Shown: one piece after another, positions 38,813 to 47,517 of the stretch
Numbering within the stretch: position 1 is the stretch's first letter
How the letters are laid out: every line of letters starts with the position of its first letter
Source: Pseudomonas duriflava
Lineage (GTDB): Bacteria; Pseudomonadota; Gammaproteobacteria; Pseudomonadales; Pseudomonadaceae
Reading direction: 5' to 3'
Length of the DNA: 64,000 nucleotides
Assembly (NCBI RefSeq): GCF_007830155.1
Contig: NZ_VLKY01000003.1
Span: 1-64,000, forward strand
The notes under the pieces: model-generated
Seen by the model: the letters and a program-made list of their open reading frames with translations, nothing else
Database searches by the model: none
Told to the model about the DNA's origin: nothing
Made by a program: the position numbers and the translations under genes

Positions 38813-39284
38813 GGTGAAATGACTCCTTCCTGATAGATCGCTGGGCACTCGCACAGGGGGCGTTTGCCAGCAATAAAGTGCAAGCGGGAGTCGGTGCGCG
38901 TGAGGAACCCCGACTGCTCCGCTGCAAGATGGTTTATCTGTAACCGATCGACTGTCCAACGCCTACCGGGCGCGTCGCAACCAGTACAGGCTGCGTCGTA
39001 ACCAGTAGCTGTAATGTCGTTGCCAGCAAGGTGATACCACAAGGCGTCTCTGTGCTGGATCGGAACAGCATGAAAAAGGTCCACGCTATAGGCGGACCTG
39101 ACCGGCTTGCCTGCAAAGGGCTCGCCGAGAGGAGGCTGGGCGTTTGCCGGTGCAATCGTCCCAGCCGGGTTCGTTTCTTGGCTCGACTCCCTATGAGGGC
39201 AGTACCGAGACAGTAAGAAAGCGTGCTTGCCTGTCCATAGTAGGGCACTACAGTGCCCTGCTGGCCGAACATGCAGGGTCTTGC
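38813..39284. other. Regulatory region upstream of cbcX
   Basis: About 470 bases without a gene, separating two binding-protein paralogues on the same strand. It contains the three-copy 21-bp-period repeat at 38972-39028 and is the expected promoter region for cbcXWV. No terminator with a T-run was seen for the upstream paralogue. Confidence 0.6.
38972..39028. promoter_or_regulatory. Three AraC-type repeats with 21-bp period, candidate GbdR site
   Basis: GCGTCGCAACCAGTA starts at 38972, GCGTCGTAACCAGTA at 38993 and a degenerate ATGTCGTTGCCAGCA at 39014 (10 of 15 bases kept). The period is exactly 21 bases, two helical turns, as for AraC-family operators. It lies 160-216 bases upstream of cbcX. 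GbdR, encoded 3.5 kb away, is the obvious candidate; binding is not shown. Confidence 0.6.
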
Positions 39285-40223
39285 TCAAAGCGCGAGTTCT
39301 TCCGTGACTTTGGCCAAGGCCGGTCCGCCGCCGCGTAACTGCACGCCGTGTAGCCATTGCTCCAGCAGGTGAGGGTTGGTCTTGAGCCAGTCGCGTGCCG
39401 CGCGCCGTGGATTAGTGGACTGATTGAGCACGGCATCCATAAGCTGGTTTTCCATGTCCAGCGTAAAACTCAGATTGGAGAGCAGTTTGCCTATGTTCGG
39501 GCATTCCTGTGTGTAGCCCTGACGCACTGTGGTGTAGATAGTGGCGCCGCCCAGGTTGGGGCCGAAGAACTCATCGCCGCCATCCAGATAGCGCATCTTG
39601 AATTGTGTGTTCATCGGATGCGGCTCCCAGCCCAGAAAGACGATCCATTGCGCCAGCGCTACCTTGCGCTTGACGTGGGCAAGCATGATCGACTCGCTGG
39701 ATTCGACGAGTGTGAATCCGCCGAGGCTGAACGCGCCACGGTCGATCATGGTCTTAATCAACTGATTGCCGTCGTTGCCCGGCTCGATGCCATAAATCTT
39801 GCTATCGAACTTATCGGCGTTCTTGGCAATATCGGCAAAGGTTTTCACGCCGGCGTCGTACACGTACTGGGGCACCGCCAGTGTGTATTTAGCACCTTCG
39901 AGATTGGCGCGTACGGTTTCGATACGGCCGGCCTCGGCGTAGGGCTTAATCTCGTTCGTCATGCTCGGCATCCAATTGCCGAGAAAAACGTCTATTTCTT
40001 TATTAGCCATGGCAGCAAAGCTGTCTGGTATCGAGAGTCGTTCGACTTCCGTCTGGTAGCCCAGCGCGTTGAATAACCAGCGCGACAGGGCTGTGGTTAC
40101 AGTGATGTCAGTCCAGCCAACATCGGCGAAGCGGATAGTCGTGCATTGCTCCGGCTCAGCAGCCCGAAGCGTCGTAAAGCCAAACAGGGTAAACAACATC
40201 AGAGAGGTGAACAACCGCTTCAT
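39285..40223 (-). CDS. Second ChoX-type quaternary-amine binding protein
   Basis: A 312-residue periplasmic protein with signal peptide MKRLFTSLMLFTLFGFTTLRA. It is a tandem paralogue of cbcX: all four aromatic-cage positions and the GWTDIT Asp are kept, and two blocks (coding for EGAKYTLAVPQYVYDAGVKTF and for SNLSFTLDMENQLMDAVLN) are nearly identical at the DNA level. Other parts differ, notably the stretch after VTTAL and the C-terminus, so ligand preference may have shifted. It has no permease or ATPase gene of its own and may share CbcWV. Confidence 0.88.
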   Translation of the reverse strand: MKRLFTSLMLFTLFGFTTLRAAEPEQCTTIRFADVGWTDITVTTALSRWLFNALGYQTEVERLSIPDSFAAMANKEIDVFLGNWMPSMTNEIKPYAEAGRIETVRANLEGAKYTLAVPQYVYDAGVKTFADIAKNADKFDSKIYGIEPGNDGNQLIKTMIDRGAFSLGGFTLVESSESIMLAHVKRKVALAQWIVFLGWEPHPMNTQFKMRYLDGGDEFFGPNLGGATIYTTVRQGYTQECPNIGKLLSNLSFTLDMENQLMDAVLNQSTNPRRAARDWLKTNPHLLEQWLHGVQLRGGGPALAKVTEELAL

Positions 40224-40531
40224 GGTTCTGCTCCTGGTCTTGAACAACGTTCTGGCGCCCTTGAAACAGGGCTGATTGCATAGGCAAAAGTTACCGGACA
40301 TGCCGGATAATGGGCCTATACCGGGATTACGTTAGGCGTGATCATGGCCTTTCGCTAGCCGATGAAAAAAACCTGCATCAATCAGGCCTATTTGATGAGC
40401 GGGTCACAGGTGGGTGTCCAATTACTTAAAGAAGTGGACGCGTTTGGACATGGCCGGGTCGGTGCTGGAGAGCGCAAAATGCAGTGAAGCGCGATGATGA
40501 AACATCCTTTTTTCTGGGTTTCGGAGGCGTC
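40224..40531. other. Divergent promoter region between the second ChoX-type gene and sdaB
   Basis: No gene. Contains an inverted repeat TGTCCAA (40415-40421) and TTGGACA (40444-40450) separated by 22 bases, 82 bases upstream of the sdaB start, and a nearby CCGGACATGCCGG at about 40293-40305. These could be regulator sites but no specific factor can be named. Confidence 0.45.
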
Positions 40532-41908
40532 ATGGCAATCAGCGTGTTTGATCTGTTTAAAGTTGGCGTTGGTCCGTCCAGCTCCCATACGGTAGGTCCC
40601 ATGCGAGCCGGTGCGCTGTTTGTTACCCAGTTACGGGAGCAGGTTCCACTAGAGCAAGTAAAGCGTGTGGAAGTCCGTCTTTACGGGTCGCTGTCAGCTA
40701 CGGGAATAGGGCATGGCACCGACCGTGCGACCTTGATGGGACTTATGGGCGAATGGCCCGACCGTATCGACCCGGCCCAGATCGAGCCGCGTATTCGGGC
40801 CATCCGTACCGAAAACTGGCTCATGCTGGGCGGCGCGCATCCCATCGAGTTCGTTTGGGATCGCGATATGCTGTTACTTGAAGAGAATTTGCCCTATCAC
40901 CCCAACGCCATGACTTTGACCGCGTTTGGTGAACAGGGTGAGCTGTTTGAGGAAACCTATTACTCCATCGGAGGCGGTTTCGTGATCACGGCGGGGCAAG
41001 CGGCCGCCGGACAGCGCGACCAGGATTCGACTGTATTGCCGTATGACTTTTCCAGCGCAGCAGAGCTCTTGCGCTATTGCCGGGAGAGCGGCCTGTCCGT
41101 GTCGGCGCTCATGCTGGAAAACGAAAAAACCTGGCGTAGCGAGGCGGAAATTCGCGAAGGGCTTCTGCGTATCTGGCAGGCCATGCGCGATTGCATCAAG
41201 AACGGGCTGGCGCAGGAAGGTATCCTGCCGGGCGGGCTTAAGGTACCGCGGCGCGCCGCCCGCCTGCACCGCAGTTTGAAGGCCCTTGGCCAGCCGAATG
41301 TGATCGTCGCGACCTTGTCGGCCATGGAGTGGGTCAATCTGTTCGCTTTGGCGGTGAACGAAGAGAACGCCGCTGGCGGTCGCATGGTCACTGCCCCAAC
41401 CAACGGGGCGGCTGGAATCATTCCGGCGGTGCTCATGTACTACATGAAATTCAATCCGGGCGCCGATGACGAAGACGTTGTGCGCTACCTGCTCGCAGCG
41501 GCAGCCGTAGGTATCCTGTGCAAGAAAAACGCCTCTATTTCAGGCGCTGAGGTTGGCTGTCAGGGCGAGGTAGGCTCAGCCTGTGCCATGGCGGCGGCTG
41601 GGTTGGCGGAGATTCTTGGTGCAACCCCTGAGCAAGTGGAAAACGCGGCTGAGATCGGGCTTGAACATAATCTGGGGTTAACCTGCGACCCGGTAGGCGG
41701 TCTGGTGCAGGTGCCCTGTATCGAGCGCAACGCGATTGCAGCGGTCAAGGCTATCAACGCAGCCCAAATGGCATTACGGGGCGACGGCGAGCACTTTATT
41801 TCGCTGGATCGAGTCATCCGGACCATGCGTGATACAGGAGCTGACATGCAGGACAAATATAAAGAAACCTCACGAGGAGGGCTGGCTGTTAGCGTGATCG
41901 AGTGTTGA
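40532..41908 (+). CDS. sdaB: L-serine ammonia-lyase (iron-sulfur)
   Basis: Deaminates L-serine to pyruvate, the exit of the betaine-to-glycine-to-serine route. The 458-residue single-chain form begins with the beta domain ([25 protein letters not shown]). It carries the cluster cysteines in [22 protein letters not shown] and [19 protein letters not shown] 40532 is preceded by a strong GGAGG; the earlier in-frame start at 40484 was rejected. Placement beside gbdR matches P. aeruginosa. Confidence 0.95.
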   Translation: MAISVFDLFKVGVGPSSSHTVGPMRAGALFVTQLREQVPLEQVKRVEVRLYGSLSATGIGHGTDRATLMGLMGEWPDRIDPAQIEPRIRAIRTENWLMLGGAHPIEFVWDRDMLLLEENLPYHPNAMTLTAFGEQGELFEETYYSIGGGFVITAGQAAAGQRDQDSTVLPYDFSSAAELLRYCRESGLSVSALMLENEKTWRSEAEIREGLLRIWQAMRDCIKNGLAQEGILPGGLKVPRRAARLHRSLKALGQPNVIVATLSAMEWVNLFALAVNEENAAGGRMVTAPTNGAAGIIPAVLMYYMKFNPGADDEDVVRYLLAAAAVGILCKKNASISGAEVGCQGEVGSACAMAAAGLAEILGATPEQVENAAEIGLEHNLGLTCDPVGGLVQVPCIERNAIAAVKAINAAQMALRGDGEHFISLDRVIRTMRDTGADMQDKYKETSRGGLAVSVIEC

Positions 41909-42182
41909 CCTGATTTCGAGCACGCCGGGGCGCTTGTGTCATGTTTTAGCGCACGCGTTCCGGCTTGTTCAGGGCGGGTTTACCTGTTCTTCTCTCCGTT
42001 GAGGTGTCTATTGGTAACCACTTGTCTGTTACTTCGTTTCCTAGAGAAACTTTGATATCGGTCAAATATACCCAACGCTGCTACCAATCTGCTCAGATCA
42101 TGCGCGGCGTGTCCTTCCTACCTATACGTCAGACGTTATTCACCCGCACTGACTATTCAACTTAGACCTTTGGCCCATTTTT

Positions 42183-42200
42183 ATTGAACGACTGTTCAAT
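42183..42200. promoter_or_regulatory. Inverted repeat next to the gbdR promoter
   Basis: ATTGAACGACTGTTCAAT is a perfect 7-bp inverted repeat around four bases. Its half-sites (TTGAAC/GTTCAA) equal those of the BetI candidate boxes, but the TTGA to TCAA spacing is eight, not four. It ends four bases before the -24 GG. A repressor here would block the promoter; BetI is possible but the spacing argues caution. Confidence 0.5.
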
Positions 42201-42203
42201 GTA

Positions 42204-42217
42204 GGCATGGTATTTGC
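42204..42217 (+). promoter_or_regulatory. Sigma-54 (-24/-12) promoter candidate for gbdR
   Basis: GGCATGGTATTTGC has GG and GC separated by exactly ten bases, with the TTGC of the -12 element intact and GGCA at -24. A start would fall near 42229. In P. aeruginosa gbdR is, from memory, under NtrC/CbrB nitrogen and carbon control, which fits a sigma-54 promoter. Confidence 0.6.
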
Positions 42218-42357
42218 GATGACATCAGTAGAGTCATCCATCCTGGCGGGTAGCCTGTGTGTCAGCAGGAAGTAGTCATCGAACAGGAAAGCGACTTTAT
42301 ACGGACTTATAAGAGCCTTGATGAGACCATTCTTGCTAGCGTGATGAGGGCGTTTCA

Positions 42358-43455
42358 ATGTCATTCAACCAAAACCAGCCACAGAACCGCGTTCCGCAGT
42401 CCATCGGTTTTCTGCTGTTGGACAATTTCACACTGATTTCGCTGGCGTCTGCGGTCGAACCGCTTCGGATGGCTAATCAGCTGTCCGGTCGCGAGTTGTA
42501 CCGCTGGTGTACGTTGAGTTTGGATGGACGTCCGATTCGAGCAAGCGATGGCTTGCAGATCACTCCAGATTCCGCTGCCAATGCTGCACCGGCCATGGAT
42601 ATGGTTATCGTCTGTGGCGGGGTAGGCATTCAGCGCAGCGTGACACGCGATCATATCAGCTGGCTGCAACTCCAGGCGAGGCAGGGTCGTAAGCTGGGTG
42701 CGGTGTGCACGGGCAGTTGGGGACTGGCCCGTGCCGGTCTGCTCGATGGCTACGATTGCAGCGTACATTGGGAAACGCTGGCCTCGATGCAGGAGGCGTT
42801 TCCTCGGGTGTTGCTGAGTACACGGCTGTTTTCTATCGACCGTAACCGGTTTACCTCATCCGGTGGTACCGCGCCCATGGACATGATGCTGCACCTGATT
42901 GGTCGCGAGCATGGCCGCGAACTGTGTGCGGCTATTTCCGAGATGTTTATTTACGAGCGGATTCGTAATGAACAAGATCATCAGCGCGTACCACTCAAGC
43001 ACATGCTGGGCACCAATCAGCCAAAGCTGCAGGAAATCGTCGCATTGATGGAGGCCAATCTTGAAGAGCCCATCGACCTTGATGAACTGGCCGTCTATGT
43101 CGATGTGTCGCGTCGACAGTTGGAGCGCCTGTTCCAGAAGTATCTGCACTGTTCGCCATCACGCTATTACCTGAAACTGCGCCTGATCCGGGCGCGGCAG
43201 TTGCTCAAGCAAACCACCCTGTCGATCATTGAGGTCGCCTCGGTGTGTGGATTCGTGTCCACGCCTCACTTCTCCAAGTGCTACCGGGAGTATTTCGGTA
43301 TCCCGCCGCGAGATGAACGTCAGGGTGCTTCCATGGGGCAGCCGGTCATGCTGGTACCGGTTCCGCCGGAGTTGAGCCTGGTACAAACATCTTCAGCCTT
43401 GGCGGCCCTCAATCAGGCGCAAGGTGAGTCGACCTTTGCCAGCGTTCGACTGTAG
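42358..43455 (+). CDS. gbdR: AraC-family activator of glycine betaine catabolism
   Basis: A 365-residue regulator. Residues about 12-195 form a DJ-1/PfpI (GATase1-like) effector domain (VIVCGGVGIQ, GAVCTGSWGLARAGLLDG). About 230-330 form the AraC double HTH (VDVSRRQLERLFQKYL, VASVCGFVSTPHFSKCYREYFG). GbdR senses glycine betaine and dimethylglycine and activates the dgc, gbc, cbc, sda and plc genes in P. aeruginosa. It lies next to sdaB as in that species. Distinguished from its paralogue CdhR by this neighbourhood. Confidence 0.93.
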   Translation: MSFNQNQPQNRVPQSIGFLLLDNFTLISLASAVEPLRMANQLSGRELYRWCTLSLDGRPIRASDGLQITPDSAANAAPAMDMVIVCGGVGIQRSVTRDHISWLQLQARQGRKLGAVCTGSWGLARAGLLDGYDCSVHWETLASMQEAFPRVLLSTRLFSIDRNRFTSSGGTAPMDMMLHLIGREHGRELCAAISEMFIYERIRNEQDHQRVPLKHMLGTNQPKLQEIVALMEANLEEPIDLDELAVYVDVSRRQLERLFQKYLHCSPSRYYLKLRLIRARQLLKQTTLSIIEVASVCGFVSTPHFSKCYREYFGIPPRDERQGASMGQPVMLVPVPPELSLVQTSSALAALNQAQGESTFASVRL

Positions 43456-43468
43456 GAGCTGTGAAGTA

Positions 43469-43499
43469 CCTGGTGGTAAGGCTTCTGCCAACCACCAGG
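43469..43499. terminator. Hairpin between gbdR and the convergent 43508 gene
   Basis: CCTGGTGGT (43469-43477) pairs perfectly with ACCACCAGG (43491-43499), 14 bases after the gbdR stop and just before the end of the convergent gene. Confidence 0.6.
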
Positions 43500-43507
43500 C
43501 AAAGACG

Positions 43508-43756
43508 TCAATGTTGTTGGGCCAAGGCCGGTAATAACTGACGTGCGATGGCCTCGCGTACAGAGGGTAGCAGGGTAGCGCTACCGGACAATAATTCCTC
43601 TACCAGCCTGCGCAAGGCCAGAGCCTGCTCTTTGTTCAGACCACAGAGTGCTTGCTGGCAGGCCTGCTCGGGACTAACGCCAGATGGAACTGGAATGCCC
43701 AGCGCCTGCAGGCGGTCACGAAAGTCGTCCTGGTCAATTAAATCAGCATGCATCAT
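43508..43756 (-). CDS. Small conserved-context protein of unknown function
   Basis: An 82-residue acidic, helical protein starting MMHADLIDQDDFRDRLQALG and ending RQLLPALAQQH. ATG 43756 has GGAGG upstream; the longer frame to 43870 adds a cysteine- and proline-rich stretch that does not look coding. It lies between gbdR and the carnitine cluster, where P. aeruginosa also has a small uncharacterised gene. Function unknown. Confidence 0.7.
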   Translation of the reverse strand: MMHADLIDQDDFRDRLQALGIPVPSGVSPEQACQQALCGLNKEQALALRRLVEELLSGSATLLPSVREAIARQLLPALAQQH

Positions 43757-43954
43757 GGCGTGGTCCTCCAAAAGGGTGCGTTCCGATTCTGGCAGGTACG
43801 GCATACAGAGCAAGAGGCAGGGCGGTGCAGGATATGACCGGGTCGCATTTGCTAGGGCAGCTGTTCTCAATAACGTATTTATTGGTAATTAGACGAAAAT
43901 TACACGCTTATGATCGGTGGCAATATGTCACAGGGCGTAAATGAGAATGTCTGT

Positions 43955-44100
43955 TAATATGACATCTATGTTGAGTTGAGCGCTAAAGTTCCTCGCATCT
44001 TCTGGGATAAGCGCCTTTACGCTTGTTCTAGCCGAAACACACTGAGGCCCAATAGGGCATTTTGACCCCAGGTACCGCATTGGTACGTGGGGTTTTTTTT
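43955..44100 (+). ncRNA. Candidate small RNA (about 130 nt) with own promoter and terminator
   Basis: An extended -10 element, TGTTAATAT (43952-43960), predicts a start near 43967. Downstream lie three stems: GCG(C)TAAAG (43980-43988) with CTTTACGC (44015-44022); GCCC-AATA-GGGC (44047-44058); and a strong terminator (44065-44100) whose T-run exists only on the plus strand. No plus-strand gene is being terminated: the flanking genes at 43508 and 44108 are both on the minus strand. There is no obvious -35 box. Not matched to a known sRNA. Confidence 0.5.
44065..44100 (+). terminator. Strong orphan Rho-independent terminator
   Basis: ACCCCA (44065-44070) pairs with TGGGGT (44088-44093), then after a G-G mismatch GTACC pairs with GGTAC around the loop GCATT, followed by seven more T residues. 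The minus strand has no T-run after the stem. Confidence 0.85.
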
Positions 44101-44107
44101 CGACATT

Positions 44108-45034
44108 TCAAACGTGGAGATAGCTGCTTAGGGCTGTTACCAGCGCGGTATATAAGCCTTGCGCCTCTGGAGCATGTGCTCGAAGGCTGCCATGCACCAA
44201 GCCGGTCCCCTCGTGAAAGCGTACCAGAATACCTGCCTCCTCCAGCCGACTCCGATACTGCACGCCGTGATCGTGCAGCGGATCGAACTCACTTACGGCA
44301 ATGAATGCAGGTGGCAAATCACTCAGGTTTTTAGCCGCGAGCGGCATGGCAAGAGGGTTGTTATGGTCTGCCGCATGAGGAAGGTATGCCGCCAGGCATT
44401 CATGCACCTCCTTCGCACTGAGCAAAGGGGCGTCGGCATAGCGTGTCTCTGAGAGCAGTGATGCGGCAGTAAGAAGTGGATAGATCAAGGCTTGGGCGCA
44501 AGGCATCGGTTCGCCATGATCTCTTAATGCCAGACAAAGCGCCGCTGCTAGGGTGCCACCTGCACTGTCTCCGGCTACAGCAAGGCGTTGAAGGTTGAGC
44601 CGGTAGTCCTGAGCCTGTGCCTGAAGGCCATGCCAAGCGGTAAGGCAATCATCCAGCGGGGCAGGGAATGGATGCTCCGGTGCCAGTCTGTAGTCCACGG
44701 CAATAACTGTGGCATTCAGGCGCAGCGCCAGGTCGGCAGTAAGAAACTCATGGGAGTCTAGGTTACCTACAATCCAGCCGCCCCCGTGCAGGTACAGGAT
44801 GCCCGGCCAGCCTGGGTCGGGTGTTTCGCTCTGCGGTCGATACAGCCGTACTGGCACGCCTCCCAGCTGAGTATCGATTACCTCCAAGTCAGCGGGACGC
44901 GGTGGGGTATAGGCTCGGCACAAGCGGTTATAGGCGTCTCGTTGTGCGGCCAGGCCTGGACCCTCGGCAGGGAAGCGCTGACTCTCCTCAATGAAGGTCT
45001 GCATATCGGGGGAGAGGGGGTAGCGTTCGGTCAT
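44108..45034 (-). CDS. hocS: Short-chain acylcarnitine hydrolase
   Basis: A 308-residue alpha/beta hydrolase of the hormone-sensitive-lipase type. The oxyanion motif is YLHGGGWIVGN, the nucleophile elbow GDSAGG, the acid SEFDPLHDHG and the His GTGLVHGS. At the end of the caiX-cdhCAB group it corresponds by position to P. aeruginosa HocS, which releases carnitine from short-chain acylcarnitines. ATG 45034 begins one base after the cdhB stop, indicating coupling; longer in-frame starts overlap cdhB. Substrate is inferred from context. Confidence 0.85.
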   Translation of the reverse strand: MTERYPLSPDMQTFIEESQRFPAEGPGLAAQRDAYNRLCRAYTPPRPADLEVIDTQLGGVPVRLYRPQSETPDPGWPGILYLHGGGWIVGNLDSHEFLTADLALRLNATVIAVDYRLAPEHPFPAPLDDCLTAWHGLQAQAQDYRLNLQRLAVAGDSAGGTLAAALCLALRDHGEPMPCAQALIYPLLTAASLLSETRYADAPLLSAKEVHECLAAYLPHAADHNNPLAMPLAAKNLSDLPPAFIAVSEFDPLHDHGVQYRSRLEEAGILVRFHEGTGLVHGSLRAHAPEAQGLYTALVTALSSYLHV

Positions 45035-45035
45035 G

Positions 45036-45524
45036 TCAGGCTCGTGCGGCGGGCAGTGCGATAATTCGTCCGACATGCAAAGGCCGCGGAAGTGCGGCCT
45101 GCTCGGCCATAATGGCGGCGATACGCTCGCGGGTAGTGTCTGTAAAGGGTGCCGCACGTGGGCCGTCGAGACTGACATGCAGCAGCATCTGCTCACTGGC
45201 GGCTAAGAGTTCGTTTTCATCCGGGCGATAAAGGCCGTGATGCAGGTGTAGACGCTTGGCATCGCAGCCAAGCAAGTGGGTGCGCACGTCGACAGGTGCG
45301 TCCTGCTTTACTTCGTGCAGGTAGTTCAGGTGGCATTCGAGCGTGAATAGTGAATGACCGCTGGCCTCGCGGTTCTGGCTATCCAAACCGATGCGGTCCA
45401 TCAGGACATCGGTGGCATAGCTGAAGATCAGCAAATAGAAGGCATCACGCAGATGGCCGTTATAGTCGACCCAGTCGGCATGAACAGCGCCTTGCCAAGT
45501 AGTGAACGGGCGAGGTGAGAGCAT
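45036..45524 (-). CDS. cdhB: Betainyl-CoA thioesterase
   Basis: A 162-residue hot-dog fold thioesterase with the 4HBT-type N-terminal motif DYNGHLRDAFYLLIFSYATD. It would hydrolyse betainyl-CoA to glycine betaine and CoA, the last step of carnitine conversion. It lies between cdhA and hocS on the minus strand. A GGAG site precedes the ATG. Function rests on the neighbouring cdhA and cdhC. Confidence 0.9.
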   Translation of the reverse strand: MLSPRPFTTWQGAVHADWVDYNGHLRDAFYLLIFSYATDVLMDRIGLDSQNREASGHSLFTLECHLNYLHEVKQDAPVDVRTHLLGCDAKRLHLHHGLYRPDENELLAASEQMLLHVSLDGPRAAPFTDTTRERIAAIMAEQAALPRPLHVGRIIALPAARA

Positions 45525-45586
45525 AAGGGCTCCGGTGAAAGAGGCGCAGTCCGGCCGCCGGCCTTATTGCGCCCTACAGGATGCGA

Positions 45587-46552
45587 TTATTCAGTCAGCG
45601 CGAATCCATGCTGGCGCTTGGTTGCCTGGATTGCCTGCATAACAGCCAGGAGGCAATCGTCCCGGTAACGCTCAAGCTCCGGCAGGCTGCGGCTGCCTTG
45701 TTGTACAGCAGTGCCTTCGACGACCCGGTCGACCAGCGTGTCAGTCAGTTCAGGCGCTTCGAGGTAGGTCCAGGGCAGCTTTAGCGCAGGGCCGAACTGC
45801 TGCATAAAGTGCCGCATACCGGCCGGGCCGCCAGCCAAGGTATAAGTGAGGAAGGTCCCCATGAACGACCAGCGCAGACCTGCGCCAAAACGGATCGCAT
45901 CGTCGATCTCGCCAGTGGTTGCAATGCCATCGTTCACCAGATGCAGTGCCTCGCGCCATAGCGCTTCGAGCAGGCGGTCGGCAATAAAGCCAGGCACCTC
46001 CTTGCGTACATGCAAGGGACGCATGCCCAATGCAGTATAGATTTGGATGGCGGCTTCGATGGCGTCCGGAGCAGTCCGTTCGCCACCAACCACTTCAACC
46101 AGCGGCAATAGATAGACCGGGTTGAAGGGATGGCCGACAACGCAGCGGTCGGGATGTGCTGCATCGGAATAGAACTCACTGGGTAACAGGCCGGACGTTG
46201 AGGACGCGATGATGGCTTCCGGCCGTGCCGACGTACTGATCCAGAGATGGAGTGAGCGTTTCAAATCAAGGCGCTCGGGAGCGCTTTCCTGGATGAAGTC
46301 AGCGTCACGCACGCACTCTTCAACGGTAGAGGCGAAATATAGATTTTTAGGCGAGGCGCCAGAGGCCAATCCTTGTTTCTCTAGGGCAGGCCAGGCATTG
46401 GCGATACGGATGCGAAGGGCTTCTTCCGCGTTTGGCGCCGGGTCCCAGGCAATGACGTCCAGGCCGTGGGCCAGGGCGCGTGCAATCCAGCCTGCACCGA
46501 TCACGCCTGTTCCGAGGGCCGCAAATGTAGTGAGCTGTGTAATGTAGGGCAT
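45587..46552 (-). CDS. cdhA: L-carnitine 3-dehydrogenase
   Basis: NAD-dependent oxidation of L-carnitine to 3-dehydrocarnitine. The 321-residue protein belongs to the 3-hydroxyacyl-CoA dehydrogenase fold: Rossmann [31 protein letters not shown], and the catalytic His region [18 protein letters not shown]. In many bacteria CdhA and the thioesterase are fused; here they are separate, with cdhB 62 bases downstream. Assignment is firm given cdhC and caiX upstream. Confidence 0.93.
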   Translation of the reverse strand: MPYITQLTTFAALGTGVIGAGWIARALAHGLDVIAWDPAPNAEEALRIRIANAWPALEKQGLASGASPKNLYFASTVEECVRDADFIQESAPERLDLKRSLHLWISTSARPEAIIASSTSGLLPSEFYSDAAHPDRCVVGHPFNPVYLLPLVEVVGGERTAPDAIEAAIQIYTALGMRPLHVRKEVPGFIADRLLEALWREALHLVNDGIATTGEIDDAIRFGAGLRWSFMGTFLTYTLAGGPAGMRHFMQQFGPALKLPWTYLEAPELTDTLVDRVVEGTAVQQGSRSLPELERYRDDCLLAVMQAIQATKRQHGFALTE

Positions 46553-46620
46553 TGGGGTTCCACGGGTCTGTTGGCAGTGGACGTGTTGGGTGTCGGCAAG
46601 GCCTCCACCAGCCGTTGAGG

Positions 46621-47505
46621 TTAACGGAGCGGAAGCCCCATCTTTTCCCGGCCTTGGGCCGGTGTGAGGACACGGCCACCGAGGCGCTCGATGATCTGGA
46701 TAACGCGCTCGGTCAGCGAGGCGTTGCTGGCTGGTACGCCCTTGTCCAACCAGAGGTTATCCTCCAGCCCGACGCGCACATTGCCGCCCAACAGCATGGC
46801 CTGTGCGGCCATGGGCATTTGCATACGCCCGATGCCGAATCCGGCCCAGACCGCGCCGGGCGGCAGGTTGTCCACCATGGCCTTCATCGTAGTGGTATCA
46901 GCGGGCGCGCCCCAGGGAATGCCAAGGCAGAGTTGAAAGAGGGGGTTTTTGAGCAAACCCTCTTTAAGCATCTGTTTGGCAAACCATAGGTGGCCGGTGT
47001 CAAAGATTTCCAGTTCGGCTTTTACGCCCAGTTCAGTGATGCGCTTGGCACCGGCCCGCAATTGAGCGGGAGTCGAGACATAAATAAAGTCGCCATCGCC
47101 AAAGTTGAGCGTGCCGCAATCCAGCGTACAGATTTCTGGTCGCAACTCTTCAACGTGCAGCAGGCGGGTTAGCGGACCGACAAGATCGGAGCCAGGGCCA
47201 AATTCCAGAGGGGTCTCGCCAGGGCCGATCTCCAGGTCGCCGCCCATACCAGCGGTGAGGTTGATAACGATGTCTACCTCCGCTTCACGGATGCGCTCAA
47301 CTACCTCGCGATACAGCGCTACATCACGGCTGGGTTTACCTGTCTGCGGGTCGCGTACATGGGCATGGGCAACCGTAGCGCCTGCCTTGGCGGCCTCGAT
47401 AGCGGCTTTGGCAATTTGTTTGGGCGTGACGGGAACATTGGCATTACGGCCTACGGTGTCGCCCGCGCCGGTAAGGGCGCAGGTTACGATGACATCATGA
47501 TTCAC
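46621..47505 (-). CDS. cdhC: Dehydrocarnitine cleavage enzyme (BKACE family)
   Basis: A 294-residue beta-keto acid cleavage enzyme that would split 3-dehydrocarnitine with acetyl-CoA to betainyl-CoA and acetoacetate. The fold is a TIM barrel with metal-binding His residues in [17 protein letters not shown]. Translation starts at a GTG (47505) with AAGGA upstream, 12 bases after the caiX stop. Order caiX-cdhC-cdhA-cdhB-hocS matches P. aeruginosa. Confidence 0.92.
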   Translation of the reverse strand: MNHDVIVTCALTGAGDTVGRNANVPVTPKQIAKAAIEAAKAGATVAHAHVRDPQTGKPSRDVALYREVVERIREAEVDIVINLTAGMGGDLEIGPGETPLEFGPGSDLVGPLTRLLHVEELRPEICTLDCGTLNFGDGDFIYVSTPAQLRAGAKRITELGVKAELEIFDTGHLWFAKQMLKEGLLKNPLFQLCLGIPWGAPADTTTMKAMVDNLPPGAVWAGFGIGRMQMPMAAQAMLLGGNVRVGLEDNLWLDKGVPASNASLTERVIQIIERLGGRVLTPAQGREKMGLPLR

Positions 47506-47517
47506 GATCAGAGTTCC

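Larger units (their letters stand above)
41909..42357. other. gbdR upstream region
   Basis: About 450 bases between sdaB and gbdR. No gene. It contains the inverted repeat at 42183-42200 and the sigma-54-type element at 42204-42217, described separately, and leaves a leader of roughly 130 bases before gbdR. Confidence 0.6.
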
